In this document: positions 33,956-45,851 of the stretch, in pieces | Layout of the letters: every line of letters starts with the position of its first letter | Position numbering within the stretch: position 1 is the first letter of the stretch | Assembly: GCA_037577475.1 (NCBI GenBank) | Contig: CM075203.1 | Coordinates: 19,710,091-19,774,090 of the forward strand | DNA length: 64,000 nt | From: Chaunax sp. Z400 | Taxonomy: Eukaryota; Chordata; Actinopteri; Lophiiformes; Chaunacidae | Direction: 5' to 3' | The notes under the pieces: model-generated | Databases searched by the model: none | What the model was told of the DNA's origin: nothing | The model's input: the letters and a program-made list of their open reading frames with translations, nothing else | Position numbers and translations under genes: made by a program

Positions 33956-36900
33956 AAAATCAGGCAGGTGTTTCTCTTTGTAAACACTGCACACACTCCT
34001 TTCCACCATCCTAAGGTTGATGCATCAAAGCCTTGCTGCTCGACTGACTCTTTAAACCAAAAAACACACAATGTCCTACTACTGACGAATGACGTCCTGT
34101 TTGGCGGACGGTGCACAACAGACCTGATGTCCCCCAGCTGTTGCCACGGAGAGACCTTTCCTAACGAGCTGGCCTTAACAAGACTTATCAGCCTGGGCTC
34201 CTAAGAAAAGGGGCGAATTTAAGTGGAATAAGTTCTGTGGAGTTCAACGCACAAGTGTATGTGTGTGTATATGTACGCCTAAGGGTTTCACACACACTTC
34301 TTCAGACAGAGGGAGAAAAGCTCCTTGTTTGCTGCATTTCCACCTTTTTATTTTAGATCAGAGGTGGCGATGGCTGAATTAGAAAGACAAGGTGTGACTG
34401 ATGTAACTGAATGTAATGTGAGGTGAACTGAACAAAACGTCTCTTCTCTGTTAACCATGTTTTAGCCCCCCTTTCTTTTAAAAAAAAAAAAATCCCTGCA
34501 CCTTGATTAGTGGCACGTTTTTCATCAAAAAATCTTTCTCAGGTATTTATCTTTTTAATACACATTATTCCCTTTCAAGATGTTTTAAATATTTCTCGAC
34601 GATGCTCACATTTCATGGTAACGATGATGAAATGTACCAAAGAACTATGTTTCAAAGATAAACATACTTTTTACATATCCCTAAGCTTCTAATTTTGTTC
34701 CAACTGATTGAATCTACTGAGAAGAATGTTAAGTTGCCGTTCATTCTTAAGGCCTGGTCACACCAGCATTTAAAAAGGCAAAAATTAGCTGCAATGAAAT
34801 TGTTTAGTGGCTTTGCTTGTGCGATTAAATGCTAACTTCTTAGGGAAGTGAGAACTGTAGAGCTTCCTGCCCAAAAATGAGGAAGCTATTAGCTTATTAG
34901 CTTAAATTTTACTGCAAATATACGTCAGTTTCGAAAATATTGATTATTAGTCTCCTTGATTACCTTGGGAAAAAACGTTTTCCGACATTCCACTAACAAA
35001 ACGATTTACTGGTAATGAAGAAAAGTGTATTGCAGCCTAATAATCACTGTCACCAACTGTGTAGAGCCTCATATTTTGCAGGCAGACACAGATTTATTTC
35101 ATTATGCCACTTTGCGTTGTGACTGGGCCTCACATAATGGTTAAATCTTAAATGGACAAAGATGTTAACTTAATGAAACTGGTTAAGTATAATACAGTTG
35201 TTCTCTTACTATACAGGGTGCTTGGTGTGTAGAAAATCGAACCCAGCGTCTAGAGTCATGAGGAATCACATTTAGCAGGAGTGTATTGATGGAACAGAAG
35301 AAAAGGTGTGGATTAAATGAGGACAGGCAAAGAATAGCTGGTGAGTCACGACTATTTTTCTGCCACAATCACGATCAGTCAAGGTACTCAACTGGGTGCA
35401 GCACATCCTGTTGCTCATCATGTAAGCGTGTCTAGAGCTGGTGATTGAAGAAGCTGACAGTTGTTTGCGTCACGCAGTCGCTCTTTTATTTTTTTGGAGA
35501 CTGCCTCTGATAATTGTCCCCCGTCTCCTCTGCTTCGTTGGTCGTTTTTCATGAGCTTTGTGTGCATGCATGTGAGTGTTCACTGAGAGCCAAACCACAT
35601 TGAATTATACCCTCGGTGGGGGGGTATCAGTCGCTGGGTTCTATCGTTTCTCACCAGACACGAGTCAACCATGGGGGGGATGGATAGAGGAGGGAGAGAG
35701 GGAGACAAGAGCCCCTCTGGTCCTTTGAAGAGCGAAGATAGGCCTTGCCCTGGAACTCTTGCCATCTTTTTCTCTCCGGGTTTCCGCTCTCCTCCGTTTT
35801 CTCTTCAGAGGTCTGGCACCTTTTCGTTCTGGAAATCCAGAAAAAAACAAAAAAAAACCTCTCTCTCCTCCTACTTGGTACTAGTCCAACCTCGTGTTTA
35901 CTCTGCTTTTACTGATTTAATTATGATCTGTTCAGGGGAGGTGGCGGATTAAACAGACGAGCTTTAACGCTGCCCCTTTATCTTAATGAATTTGAGACTC
36001 GACGCTATCTACAAACGGAGTGATGGGGTTCGCCAAGCACTAAAATGCTGCTTCCAGTGTTGGTGGATAGGCAGGGTATGAGACGCTTACCAGTGCACCA
36101 CTGGTTCCAGTTACATGTATGTAAATATCAAGGTGATGCTCCTGCACTGTTTTTCTTTTTAAAAGACAGACGTATGATCATTCGTAAGACTCCCGTTGCG
36201 TTATCCGCTCTGGAAGTGCTGTTGTGCGAATTTCCCGTGCTTAACTACTGAGTGAATGTTTTACGACATCTGTCCTGGCATTGTGTGTGAGACGGTGTGT
36301 TTGAATGGAAACAAAGGAAAATAACCAAAGGCGGTGCAGAATGTGAAAGCGGGAGTGTCAGTGTGCATTTTCAGCACTTTTTCAAGTCAGGCTCAAGTGT
36401 TGTTAAATTTATGATTAGTCATAAAGATCATTTATTTATTGGAAAATAGAGTAAATGTGAAGTTGCTTTCTCATCACCCTCTAATGTTTGATTGAGAGTG
36501 TTTTGAAATGACTCAGATATTTCAGGTACCAAACTTCCCTCCACACCTCAGTGTCTGCTCAGAGGATTTTTTTTTTCCTCTTTCAGGGAACATAGATAAT
36601 TATAATTAACTTTTTTTTTTTTTTTTAAGCAGCGAAGATTGTTGCTGTTGGTCTGGACTGCAGACAGGCCAGTCTAGTTCCTGGACACTCTTACTCTGAT
36701 GCCAGGCTGGGACGTCTGTGTAAAAGACATGGTCTGGATGGCAGCATATGTTGTATGTATCTTTCGGCATTAGTGGTGCCTTCACTGATGTGCAAGTTAC
36801 GCATGCCATGAGCACAAAGAGAGTCATTTTACGGCCTAAGGGCGAGTAGATAATGACTTTATTTTTGGGTGATTTAATAAGTGCTTTATCCTGACTACTA

Positions 36901-39628
36901 CTAATATACAGTACATGCTAATAAGCTGCTAGTTAAAGTTTTATATGTACTCGCTCATCCAGAGTGTCACCAAATAAATACAGGATAACACATTTTATGT
37001 TCTTTATCAAACTGGCGTCCATAAAAATGTGTTTTTACAGGTTTCTCCATTGCACTCATGTCCCCGTTCTACCTACCTGGTCCTCATCAATGTTTCCAGC
37101 GATTGAAACTAAACCTTCCTCTTAAATAGGCCACGTAACCTCAGCCGTCAGGCAGCCTGTCCAGTTTGTGCGTGTTTGTGGGTATAAAGTTCCGCGAGAG
37201 AGGCCGGGCTGTAACTCAAGAAACTGGAAGAGTTTGCTTGATCTGCCATCATATGTGTCTGTGTGTTCATGTCCTAAACTTAACTCCAGAGTCAATCCCA
37301 CAATGCTCAGAGGAGCTATCATAGATCCAGAACCTCAACGTTGAAGCGTTTAGGCAGGCTGGCTGTTGACCACCTCACCACCTCACTGACCTGACACTCA
37401 AACACACACAGTGGTGTAATCCCTGCTCCGTGCAGCATCTATCTTTCATGTCCGTCCTTGTGTCCTCCAGCCCTCAATGCATGTACTTGTGCATGAGCGC
37501 ATGAACTTGTTTCAGTGCCAGTGTGCACTAATCTCCATTACTGAATCACATGTATTCAGAGTTTGGAGGCGGGGGAGAGAGGGAGGGCAACTAGGATGGG
37601 GCTCTGCTTTTCAGATCACACATTGTGGGTGTCTCCCCACCTTTTACCCTTGTTCAGCTTCAGCTGCTACTTTCTGGCTGAGCTGCAAAACCACACATCC
37701 TCATAATGGCCCAGTCACAGCTGGTACTAAATCCCACATCATTAAGCTGATAGTTCCCAGTTCTTATTGACTGACACATATTAAACCCATTATAAAGTTC
37801 CTGATTAACACACTCTTGACTCTTTAAGTGCTTGTGTACCTACTGTTTTATTCTCCAGCGGGTTTTAGGTTCATAATGGCATAGCTGCTCCGTGTGTTGA
37901 ACATTTTCTCTCCTCAGATCTCGTAGTTTTGCTAGAAATATAACAAAAGTCACCATGAGTGCACAAAAAGGCAGAGATTTTGATGTTTCATAAGATCAAA
38001 CTGGGATAAAATTTGTATGGTAGGCATTGATCTGAGAGTGAGGGTGGAAAAGAGAACAGAGAGAGTGCAAGCAGGATCACCACCTTGGTAAGCACTCGGA
38101 TTCGTCTCGGTCCTTACAGTTGTGTTAATACAATGCATGAAGTTCACAGTTTGTGGTATGAGCCGGATTCAGATGGATAATTATCACATATTTAAGTTGG
38201 TTTGGGGGGTGCAGATTGGTGTGGGTATTTAAAAAAAAGAAAGAAAAGAAGCTCAAGCTCATTTCTGGGACATGATAAATGAAAAGCTGCAGTGGCAGTC
38301 ACGGCACAATACAAGTTACCTGCTTGTTAACTCAGCATAAAAGGCGGGTAAAAGTTTTATTTGTTTTTATTTTGCTGTGTAGGCAGAGCTTAGTGGAGAT
38401 GAATGAGAGGCGATGATGACTCAGTGGAGATAAAGAGAGACAGGCAGGTTTGCGGAGTGAAGTCTGGACATAGAGCAGAAGAAATATCCAGTCAAACAAA
38501 AGTCAAAAATACCTTAGACAAGGAGGAGGCCGTGACGGAAGCATGGAACAGGTAACGAAACGATGTGGCGACAAGTGGCTCCAAATGCAGCAGGCTGATG
38601 ACCTGAGGAGAACCAGGTGAGTAGACTGTTTCAATCAGGAGGAGTAGCAGAGGAGGCCAGATGAGGTGCAAACAGGATCAATGTGATCAGCAGATCAGAT
38701 CTGATCAGCAGAGACAGACAACATAGTATTAATAATAAAGAGTGCTAAATGAACACTGCTGTAAACTAATAAATAAATACATAAATACTAAGATAGTAAT
38801 ATATCATCTAAAAATAGGATAGAAGGTTCAGGTTCATACATGATATTACAATAGGATTATATATGTGCATGTGTGCACATTCACACGCTGCATAGATAAT
38901 TAGAATATAATAAATTTATAAGATGTTCTAAAAAATAAGATAATTATGTAATTAACATAATTGCATTCCATATTACATACAAATTAATCCAGGTATCAAG
39001 TAGAATATCTAATACTTCCTTGTTAATGAGGAGGAAAATGTTCTATTATCTTGGTAAAATCCCTCAAATTACATGCAGGACTTCTCCCGTATTAAAAATC
39101 TGAACGTATGTATTTTAAAGGAGATGTCTTTGTTCTGTGTGTTTGTGTTTTGCAGGCTTCAGGTTCCCACATCACACCTGTGTGCGTTGAATCTTAAAGG
39201 ATGTGAAAACAGACCTGTGGTGGATGATCAATAGCATTGGGCCAGAAATCCTACTCCGGACGCTCCAGGTTCTGGTCAGCTCTGCTTTAAATTCCTCTGG
39301 GGGGGGAATCGGCCAATGTTGTGCCACATCAGAGATTTAATGCTGTGAACCATCGACTATTGTGTCCATGATCTAACCTGTCACTATGTAATGGATGAAT
39401 GCTTTACAACCAATGAGGCTCCACATGTTTGGCTGTAACCTGAAACAGAGACGCCACTGTAAACTTTGCCCGCATTGATTTTTGACGCTGCCTTTGAGAC
39501 TGTTGACATTGTGGCAAGAAAGTTTTCTCCTAGAGAAGAAAAACACTGAGACCGTCCTCCTCACGAAGACTGTCTCTCCTCCTGTTCTTCACATAAGCAC
39601 TTTTTCTGTCAGGGTTCTCATTAGTTTG

Positions 39629-39631
<3 letters not shown>
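33956..39631. other. non-coding, nothing recognised
   Basis: Long stretch without convincing exons on either strand. There are A or T homopolymers near 34,478, 36,563 and 36,610. Short open frames look random in composition. It may be intronic or regulatory DNA of a gene whose exons lie outside. Confidence 0.5.

Positions 39632-39702
<71 letters not shown>
39632..39702. repeat. (TG)n microsatellite
   Basis: About 70 bp of uninterrupted TG dinucleotides. Confidence 0.97.
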
Positions 39703-39703
<1 letters not shown>

Positions 39704-42530
39704 TCATACTTGTTGAAAAACCTGGTGCTACCAGATTTGTTTATTGCTGTCTTTATATTTGATGTTTTATTTGATAAATTGCTTATTTACATCAGGTGAG
39801 AGGTTCAGGATTCTTCTGGAGACACAAAGGACAAACTGGTTCTGTTTTAGCCAATAAAAAAAACACTCAAAAAAACCACTGAAAACTGAGAAAACATGAC
39901 CAAATAGAAAGATTAGATTATTTTAATTGATGGCTACGAGTGACTAATCATCGGAATTATGTTATGCATGTAAAACTAAATAGTCAAACTCATTAATTTA
40001 GTTGATAGATTTTCACTCGACAAACTATAGAAACAAATGAGACACAGATCTGAATGTTTTCTTGTCAGCTTTTGCAGCTGCTCTACAATGCATACATCCA
40101 AGAGGGTCATGTTGACATTGCGTCTCCTGCAATGCAACTGTTGCACATTAGCAATAAGACGTTGCAAATTATGGACTATTTATTTTATGGTCTCTCCTGA
40201 ATGACAGACCACTTGCAGCCCCCCCTCTTCCCACCTTACCAGTCCTCTCTTTCCCTCATCCTCCTCCATCCCTCATTAGCCCTTCATCAGTGCTGAATTA
40301 TCCTGCTGTTCTATTATTCTCCAGAGGCGGCTGGCGCTGACGCAGCGTTGAGGAGTTGTGCTGTCGTTTTTTGTTTTTTTCCCCCCCCTCCCTCCTCTCA
40401 CATCTGCACGAGGGAGGGAAGCTACCATCCCAGAGGGGCCTCGGAGAAGGGCAAGCCAAGAAAGGCACGTGTGACGGAAAGGCGGATGGGACACATTAAA
40501 CTTCCAGCAAGAAAGAGATGAGACAGAGGGGACAGATGGATAAAGGAAGTGACAGAAGGAAGAATGACATAGCATGGATCCACCAGAGACTTTTGGCCTA
40601 AGCTCCGGCACACATTGGCAATCTTCAATAAGTCGCTTTGCTCTCTAATCTCTCTTTTTTATCTCTTTCTCCATAAACCCACAGTTCAAAGACCCCCCTG
40701 CTCCTCCCTTCCTGTTCCCACATTAATTAAATCGTGTGTAATTACGATCATCAAGAAAGGAATCTCAGGAAAGTAAGAAGAATTGGTCACATCCTCGTAT
40801 CTTTGAAGTGAAATTACTCGAGCAAACTTTACAGCCAGAAATAAAGACGCCACACAGTACAGGAGGGAAAGGAGGGGGCTTCGAATGAAAAATGACAGAT
40901 CTGAACTGAGCTATGCCTCGGCCTGAGATCTGAACCCGCTGTGAGGACATGGAAGGGCTGAGAGAAGGGACCGTTTAACCCACAGAGATCAATAAAGACG
41001 GTGTGATGATCTGTTTCGGTGGCTGAATATCAAGGCTGCCTGTCCTCATTCCCCCGACCTTACAGCAAATGTTTCCCCCCCGGCATCATGAAAACAGTTT
41101 GTAATTATTCATCAGCTGCTCTAGAGACTGGAGGGCATCTAAGTGCAGCGATGACTCTGTTCTAGGAATGCAAGATATACAACAGGCTGATGAATCATCT
41201 GCCAGATAATGAGAAATTAATATCATCATAATATCATATGATACCTGAAAAATAGAACCCATTATGCAAAGCAAAACTGCTTTCATAGATCTAACAAGAG
41301 CAGCATCTACAAATCTAATGCAGGAGGTACCAGTATGCACCTTTAGGTCGAGATTTTTAGAGCATGAGAAAGAATGAAAAAATCAGTTAATAAAGTGACA
41401 AAACTCCCATCAGGTTAAATTCAGGTTTAAGTTTTTAGATTTCTCTATTTCAGAAATCAGCCTCGGCCACATTACAGCGCCCTGTCACTCCGGAGTGAGC
41501 CAATAACCTTTGAGCTGTCAGTCATCGCCTGCGCCTCCAGGCTAACCTGCTGCAATCATCTTTTCTTCATCCTGCCATTATCCTCCCTTCCTCCATCTGC
41601 CCTTCTCTCCTCCTACATGGACTCCTCAGGCCAGGGCAGGGCAGACGCATGAATAATTTCTACAACAGAGCCATATTTATTATGACCTCCGCCAAGGGAG
41701 GAGGTTATGTTTTTGCCGTCGTTGGTTGGTTTGTTAACAGGATGAAAGTGAAGTGGCCCAAGGAAGAATCGATTAGATGTTGGTGGTTTTTGTCGAATAA
41801 CTTTCAAACTAATAATGATATCAACATGTTTCCATAGGTTTTCAGGGTCAAAATATCAAAATAAAATATATACATGGTTAAATTATGACAGAAGTACTGC
41901 TTTTGGGTGTAATGGAAATATGGGGAAACTGAGCTGAGAATCCCAAAGAATCAAGGAAGTTAAAGACAGCGGCTGAAATTTCAGACCAAACTGAGGTAAT
42001 AATATTGGCAAAATCTGCGATTTTACTTAATCTGATTACAGAACAAATTGTTCACATTTATAATCCAATGCATACCCAGAGCAGCAGCAATACTTCTCTA
42101 GTATTTATCTTCTACTTATTTTACTAATCAGATACTTAGAAGGTTGGAATATTCAGAGGAATGTGTATTGTGTAATAAAGACAGTCTTCAATGCAGTTAA
42201 TCAGTCTATTATATTTATTTCAATTATAAAGTCTGTTTCTGTTAATATTTTACGTTGAAATATATATTTTAAATAATATAGACATTTAATATGAGAATAT
42301 TAATCATTTTATATGAGAAATTTACATTAATTTAAATAAAATATTTATAAACATCATTCTATATAAGAAATTTACATTACTTTAAATAAAATATTTATAC
42401 ATCATCTTACATAATAAATGTGCAAAATACAATATTTTTCAACGTCATTTAAAATTTAATTAGAACACCTCAAAACACAACAAAAGTTATATCAGTCTAG
42501 ACTGAATCTTTTTTTCCCAACAATCCCCCC
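39703..42530. other. non-coding, one interspersed repeat
   Basis: No gene recognised. One copy of the 'CTCC.CCA.GG' repeat lies at 41,680-41,870. AT-rich, partly repetitive sequence (AAATTTACATTA.TTTAAAT words) lies at 42,250-42,420. Confidence 0.5.
41680..41870 (+). repeat. interspersed repeat, 'CTCC.CCA.GG' family (copy 3)
   Basis: TATGACCTCCGCCAAGGGAG, then GAGGTTATGTTTTTGCCGTC and GTTAACAGGATGAAAG, related to the copies at 14,685 and 16,838. Confidence 0.5.
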
Positions 42531-42574
42531 AACAAGTCTGTCTCTCTGAGACAGAGAGAGAGACAGAGAGACAC

Positions 42575-42703
42575 AGAGACAGACCCAACGATCCACCTTG
42601 AGCAAGCACTAGGCGACAGTGGCGACGAAAAACTTCCTTACAAGGCAGAAACGTCGAGCAGATCCGAGACTCAAGGTGGGCGGTTTTCTGCTTTGACCGG
42701 TTG

Positions 42704-42710
<7 letters not shown>
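42575..42710. repeat. interspersed repeat module abutting the GA tract
   Basis: Contains GAGCAAGCACTAGGCGACAG, then TGGCGACGAAAAACTTCC, AAGGCAGAAACGTCGAGCAG and GGTGGGCGG.TTTCTGC.TTGACCGGTTGGGG. I recognise this as a dispersed fish repeat that usually leads into a (GA)n run. Class uncertain. Confidence 0.55.
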
Positions 42711-42763
<53 letters not shown>

Positions 42764-42976
42764 GAGAGACAGACAGAGAGACAGAGAGAGACAGAGACAG
42801 AGAGACAGAGACAGAGAGAGAGAGACAGACAGAGAGACAGAGAGAGAGAGACAGAGAGAGAGAGACAGACAGAGAGACAGAGAGAGACAGAGACAGACAG
42901 ACACAGAGAGACAGAGACAGAGAGACAGACAGAGAGACACAGACAGAGAGACACAGAGAGAGAGAGAGAGAGACAC

Positions 42977-43011
<35 letters not shown>

Positions 43012-43320
43012 CAGACAGAGAGAGACAGAGACAAAGAGAGAGAGAGACAGAGAGAGCCAGAGAGAGAGATAGAGAGACAGACAGACACAGAGAGACAGAG
43101 AGAGACAGAGACAGAGAGACAGACACAGAGAGAGAGACAGAGAGACAGAGAGAGAGGGACAGAGAGAGAGTGACACAGAGACACAGAGACAGACAGAGAC
43201 ACAGAGACAGAGACAGACAGACAGAGACAGACAGACAGAGACAGACACAGAGAGAGACAGACAGACAGAGACAGACAGACACAGACAGAGTGAGAGAGAG
43301 AGAGGCAGAGGGAGACGGGG
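42711..43320. repeat. (GA)n / (GACA)n compound microsatellite
   Basis: About 600 bp of GA and CAGA units; nearly every base of one strand is A or G apart from the C of GACA. Open frames of 155-302 codons on both strands are repeat artefacts (Arg-Glu, Arg-Asp, Leu-Ser). Homopurine stretches such as 42,711-42,754 could adopt triplex structure. Confidence 0.95.
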
Positions 43321-43334
43321 AGGGAGGGACAGAC

Positions 43335-43570
43335 ATGACACAGACATGTCCCTGTCCCTCACAAGAAGCTCAAAACACAAAATTCTGATCAACAAAAACT
43401 CACCTCTAATTCACAAACACAATATAACAGACCCAGAAGGACACTATGACATCATCAATGGAACAATCAATAACATCAATATATCAATTTCAAGCATCTA
43501 TGGTCCAAACACAGATGACCCAACTTTCTACCACAATTTCTTTACATCACACATTTTATCACTACTACTT
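43335..43570 (+). mobile_element. L1-like retrotransposon fragment, endonuclease part
   Basis: Translation on the plus strand gives HYDIINGTINNINISISSIY, then GPNTDDPTFYHNFF, the pattern of the AP-type endonuclease at the N-terminus of L1-type ORF2. It is cut off after about 75 codons. L1-like sequence resumes on the same strand at 45,205, after the palindrome. Confidence 0.7.
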
Positions 43571-43650
43571 AGTGTAGGGTGAGGGTAGGTCAGTCGACCC
43601 CCACCTCACCATGCCCTGCGACTTCAGCCCTGGTTTCGCCTTGCTTGAAT

Positions 43651-45204
43651 GATCAAACATGGTCATTCCCTTGGAACAACAATCTGCTCGCCATTGTGGA
43701 GATACAACCCCACAATTCACCTAAAGATAACACCCGTAATCACACCTTAGGGTCTGTACCCACACAACATTTGCCTTCCCTTAACATATCAAAGAGGACC
43801 TGGTTTCACCCCTCCTGACCCCTTGCTGAGTACCAGAGACACACCAGGGTATCAGCCTGCAACTCAGGAGACCATGAGACTGCTTTCTGTTCCAAACCAC
43901 AGGATCCAAAACCCTGCATGGGTTCAGAAACTGGCAATCAATGAATCAATAAAAATCTGACAATCCAACCAACCTTCCATGCCAAAAGGTTCACCATACC
44001 TCCTGCCTCTTCTCCTCTTCCTCTCATCACGGAAGCAAGAGAAGAAATGTGTTCATGACTGTGTAAGCATGATTTCTGGGAAGCTGAACTCTGCAACATG
44101 TTCTAATGGATCATTTCTGATGTTCGCTTTATTGTTGTGTGTTTTACTCCTTTTGTAATATGTTTTGTGTTTTGAATTTGATGAGCACATAGTGATGATT
44201 TTCTTCCTGTATCCCTTTGAGTTCATGTTTATTGCATGTGTGCTTTGATGCCTCCTTCCAGTGGAGAGACTCAGATGTCTCGCCTATTGTTTCTATGCCA
44301 GCTGGTGATGTGAACGCATATCTTACAGTAAAATAGAACACGCCCTTACTTCCGGCAGCTGTGAGGATTTAAAAGCCGCGGCGCGAAGCAGCTCGCTCTC
44401 TTGCTCCGCTTGCTCCTACCTCCACCTGACATGAATTCATGTCAAGCGGAGCAAGAGAGCGAGCTGCTTCGCGCCGTGCCTTTTGAAGCCTCACAGCTGC
44501 CGGAAGTAAGGGCGTGTTCTATTTTACTGTAAGATATGCGTTCACATCACCAGCTGGCATAGAAACAATAGGCGAGACATCTGAGTCTCTCCACTGGAAG
44601 GAGGCATCAAAGCACACATGCAATAAACATGAACTCAGAGGGATACAGGAAGAAAATCATCACTATGTGCTCATCAAATTCAAAACAAGAAACATATTAC
44701 AAAAGGAGTAAAACACACAACAATAAAGCGAACATCAGAAATGATCCATTAGAACATGTTGCAGAGTTCAGCTTCCCAGAAATCATGCTTACACAGTCAT
44801 GAACACATTTCTTCTCTTGCTTCCGTGATGAGAGGAAGAGGAGAAGAGGCAGGAGGTATGGTGAACCTTTTGGCATGGAAGGTTGGTTGGATTGTCAGAT
44901 TTTTATTGATTCATTGATTCCCAGTTTCTGAACCCATGCAGGGTTTTGGATCCTGTGGTTTGGAACAGAAAGCAGTCTCATAGTCTCCTGAGTTGCAGGC
45001 TGATACCCTGGTGTGTCTCTGGTACTCAGCAAGGGGTCAGGAGGGGTGAAACCAGGTCCTCTTTGATATGTTAAGGGAAGGCAAATGTTGTGTGGGTACA
45101 GACCCTAAGGTGTGATTACGGGCGTTATCTTTAGGTGAATTGTGGGGTTGTATCTCCACAATGGCGAGCAGATTGTTGTTCCAAGGGAATGACCATGTTT
45201 GATC
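43651..45204. repeat. 1,554-bp palindrome (two 761-bp arms, 32-bp centre)
   Basis: The left arm is 43651-44411 and the right arm 44444-45204; paired positions always sum to 88,855, so there are no net indels. The outer ends are GATCAAACATGGTCATTCCC and its reverse complement. The 32-bp centre (44412-44443) contains the perfect palindrome GACATGAATTCATGTC at 44428-44443. At least seven substitutions distinguish the arms, clustered near the centre (about 44,367-44,381) and scattered elsewhere. The arms encode nothing I recognise; a 65-codon frame appears in both only because they are copies. No target-site duplication is obvious. It is either a foldback-type element or a recent inverted duplication. 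Confidence 0.93.
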
Positions 45205-45700
45205 ATGTTTGACCACAACTGCTTCAAAAACCGCACAATAGCCACAACTCTGACAGTTTGGTGGAGAGTCAATAAAATAAAAAACTACCACACAAACACC
45301 TATATGACACAATCCAGACTTCACAGCAAATAAATCACCTCAAACAGGCAATAAATGGAAATAAGAAGGGATCACACACCTCCACCACATTTTTGACCAA
45401 AACATCATGCTAACATTAGTGCTAACCCTAACATTCTATTATCCTCCTCTCTATGCATACTCAGCAATCTGGATACACACGACCTACGCTCAAAAGTAAT
45501 CACAGTGCACCTACTTGTAGCCCAGAAAACAATACTACTGAAACTACAGAAAGAAACAACATACTTCCATGGAACAATCAGCTATACAAAAAAAAAACCC
45601 AACTTTAACAATTCCATAAAATATACTCAACAATCCCCCGCTGCATTATACTATCTGTGAGTTAAAACACAAATATAAATAAAAACATCAAACTGGGGGG
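45205..45700 (+). mobile_element. L1-like retrotransposon fragment, C-terminal part
   Basis: Translation gives FDHNCFKNRTIATTLTVWWR, then VNKIKN, and later SNLDTHDLRSKVITVHLLVA, then QKTILLKLQK, motifs of the distal part of fish L1-like ORF2. Frameshifts and stops interrupt it. With 43,335-43,570 it suggests one element whose reverse-transcriptase section was lost or replaced by the palindrome. Confidence 0.65.
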
Positions 45701-45851
45701 AGACTAGAAATAACAATCTGTAGGAATGTACAACCAGAAAGCACTAACTTGAAACAACCAAGCCCATCCTACAAATGTAAACAGGTTACGATCTGCATTG
45801 CTAATACTAAAGTCACTATTTGATGAATAAAAATTTAAAAAAATACTTATC

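Noticed and set aside
42487..43395. Long Leu-Ser (minus) and Arg-Glu (plus) frames
   Set aside because: Artefacts of the GA/GACA tract.
44144..44711. Two identical 65-codon frames in opposite orientation
   Set aside because: The same sequence in the two arms of the palindrome; no known domain or splice evidence.
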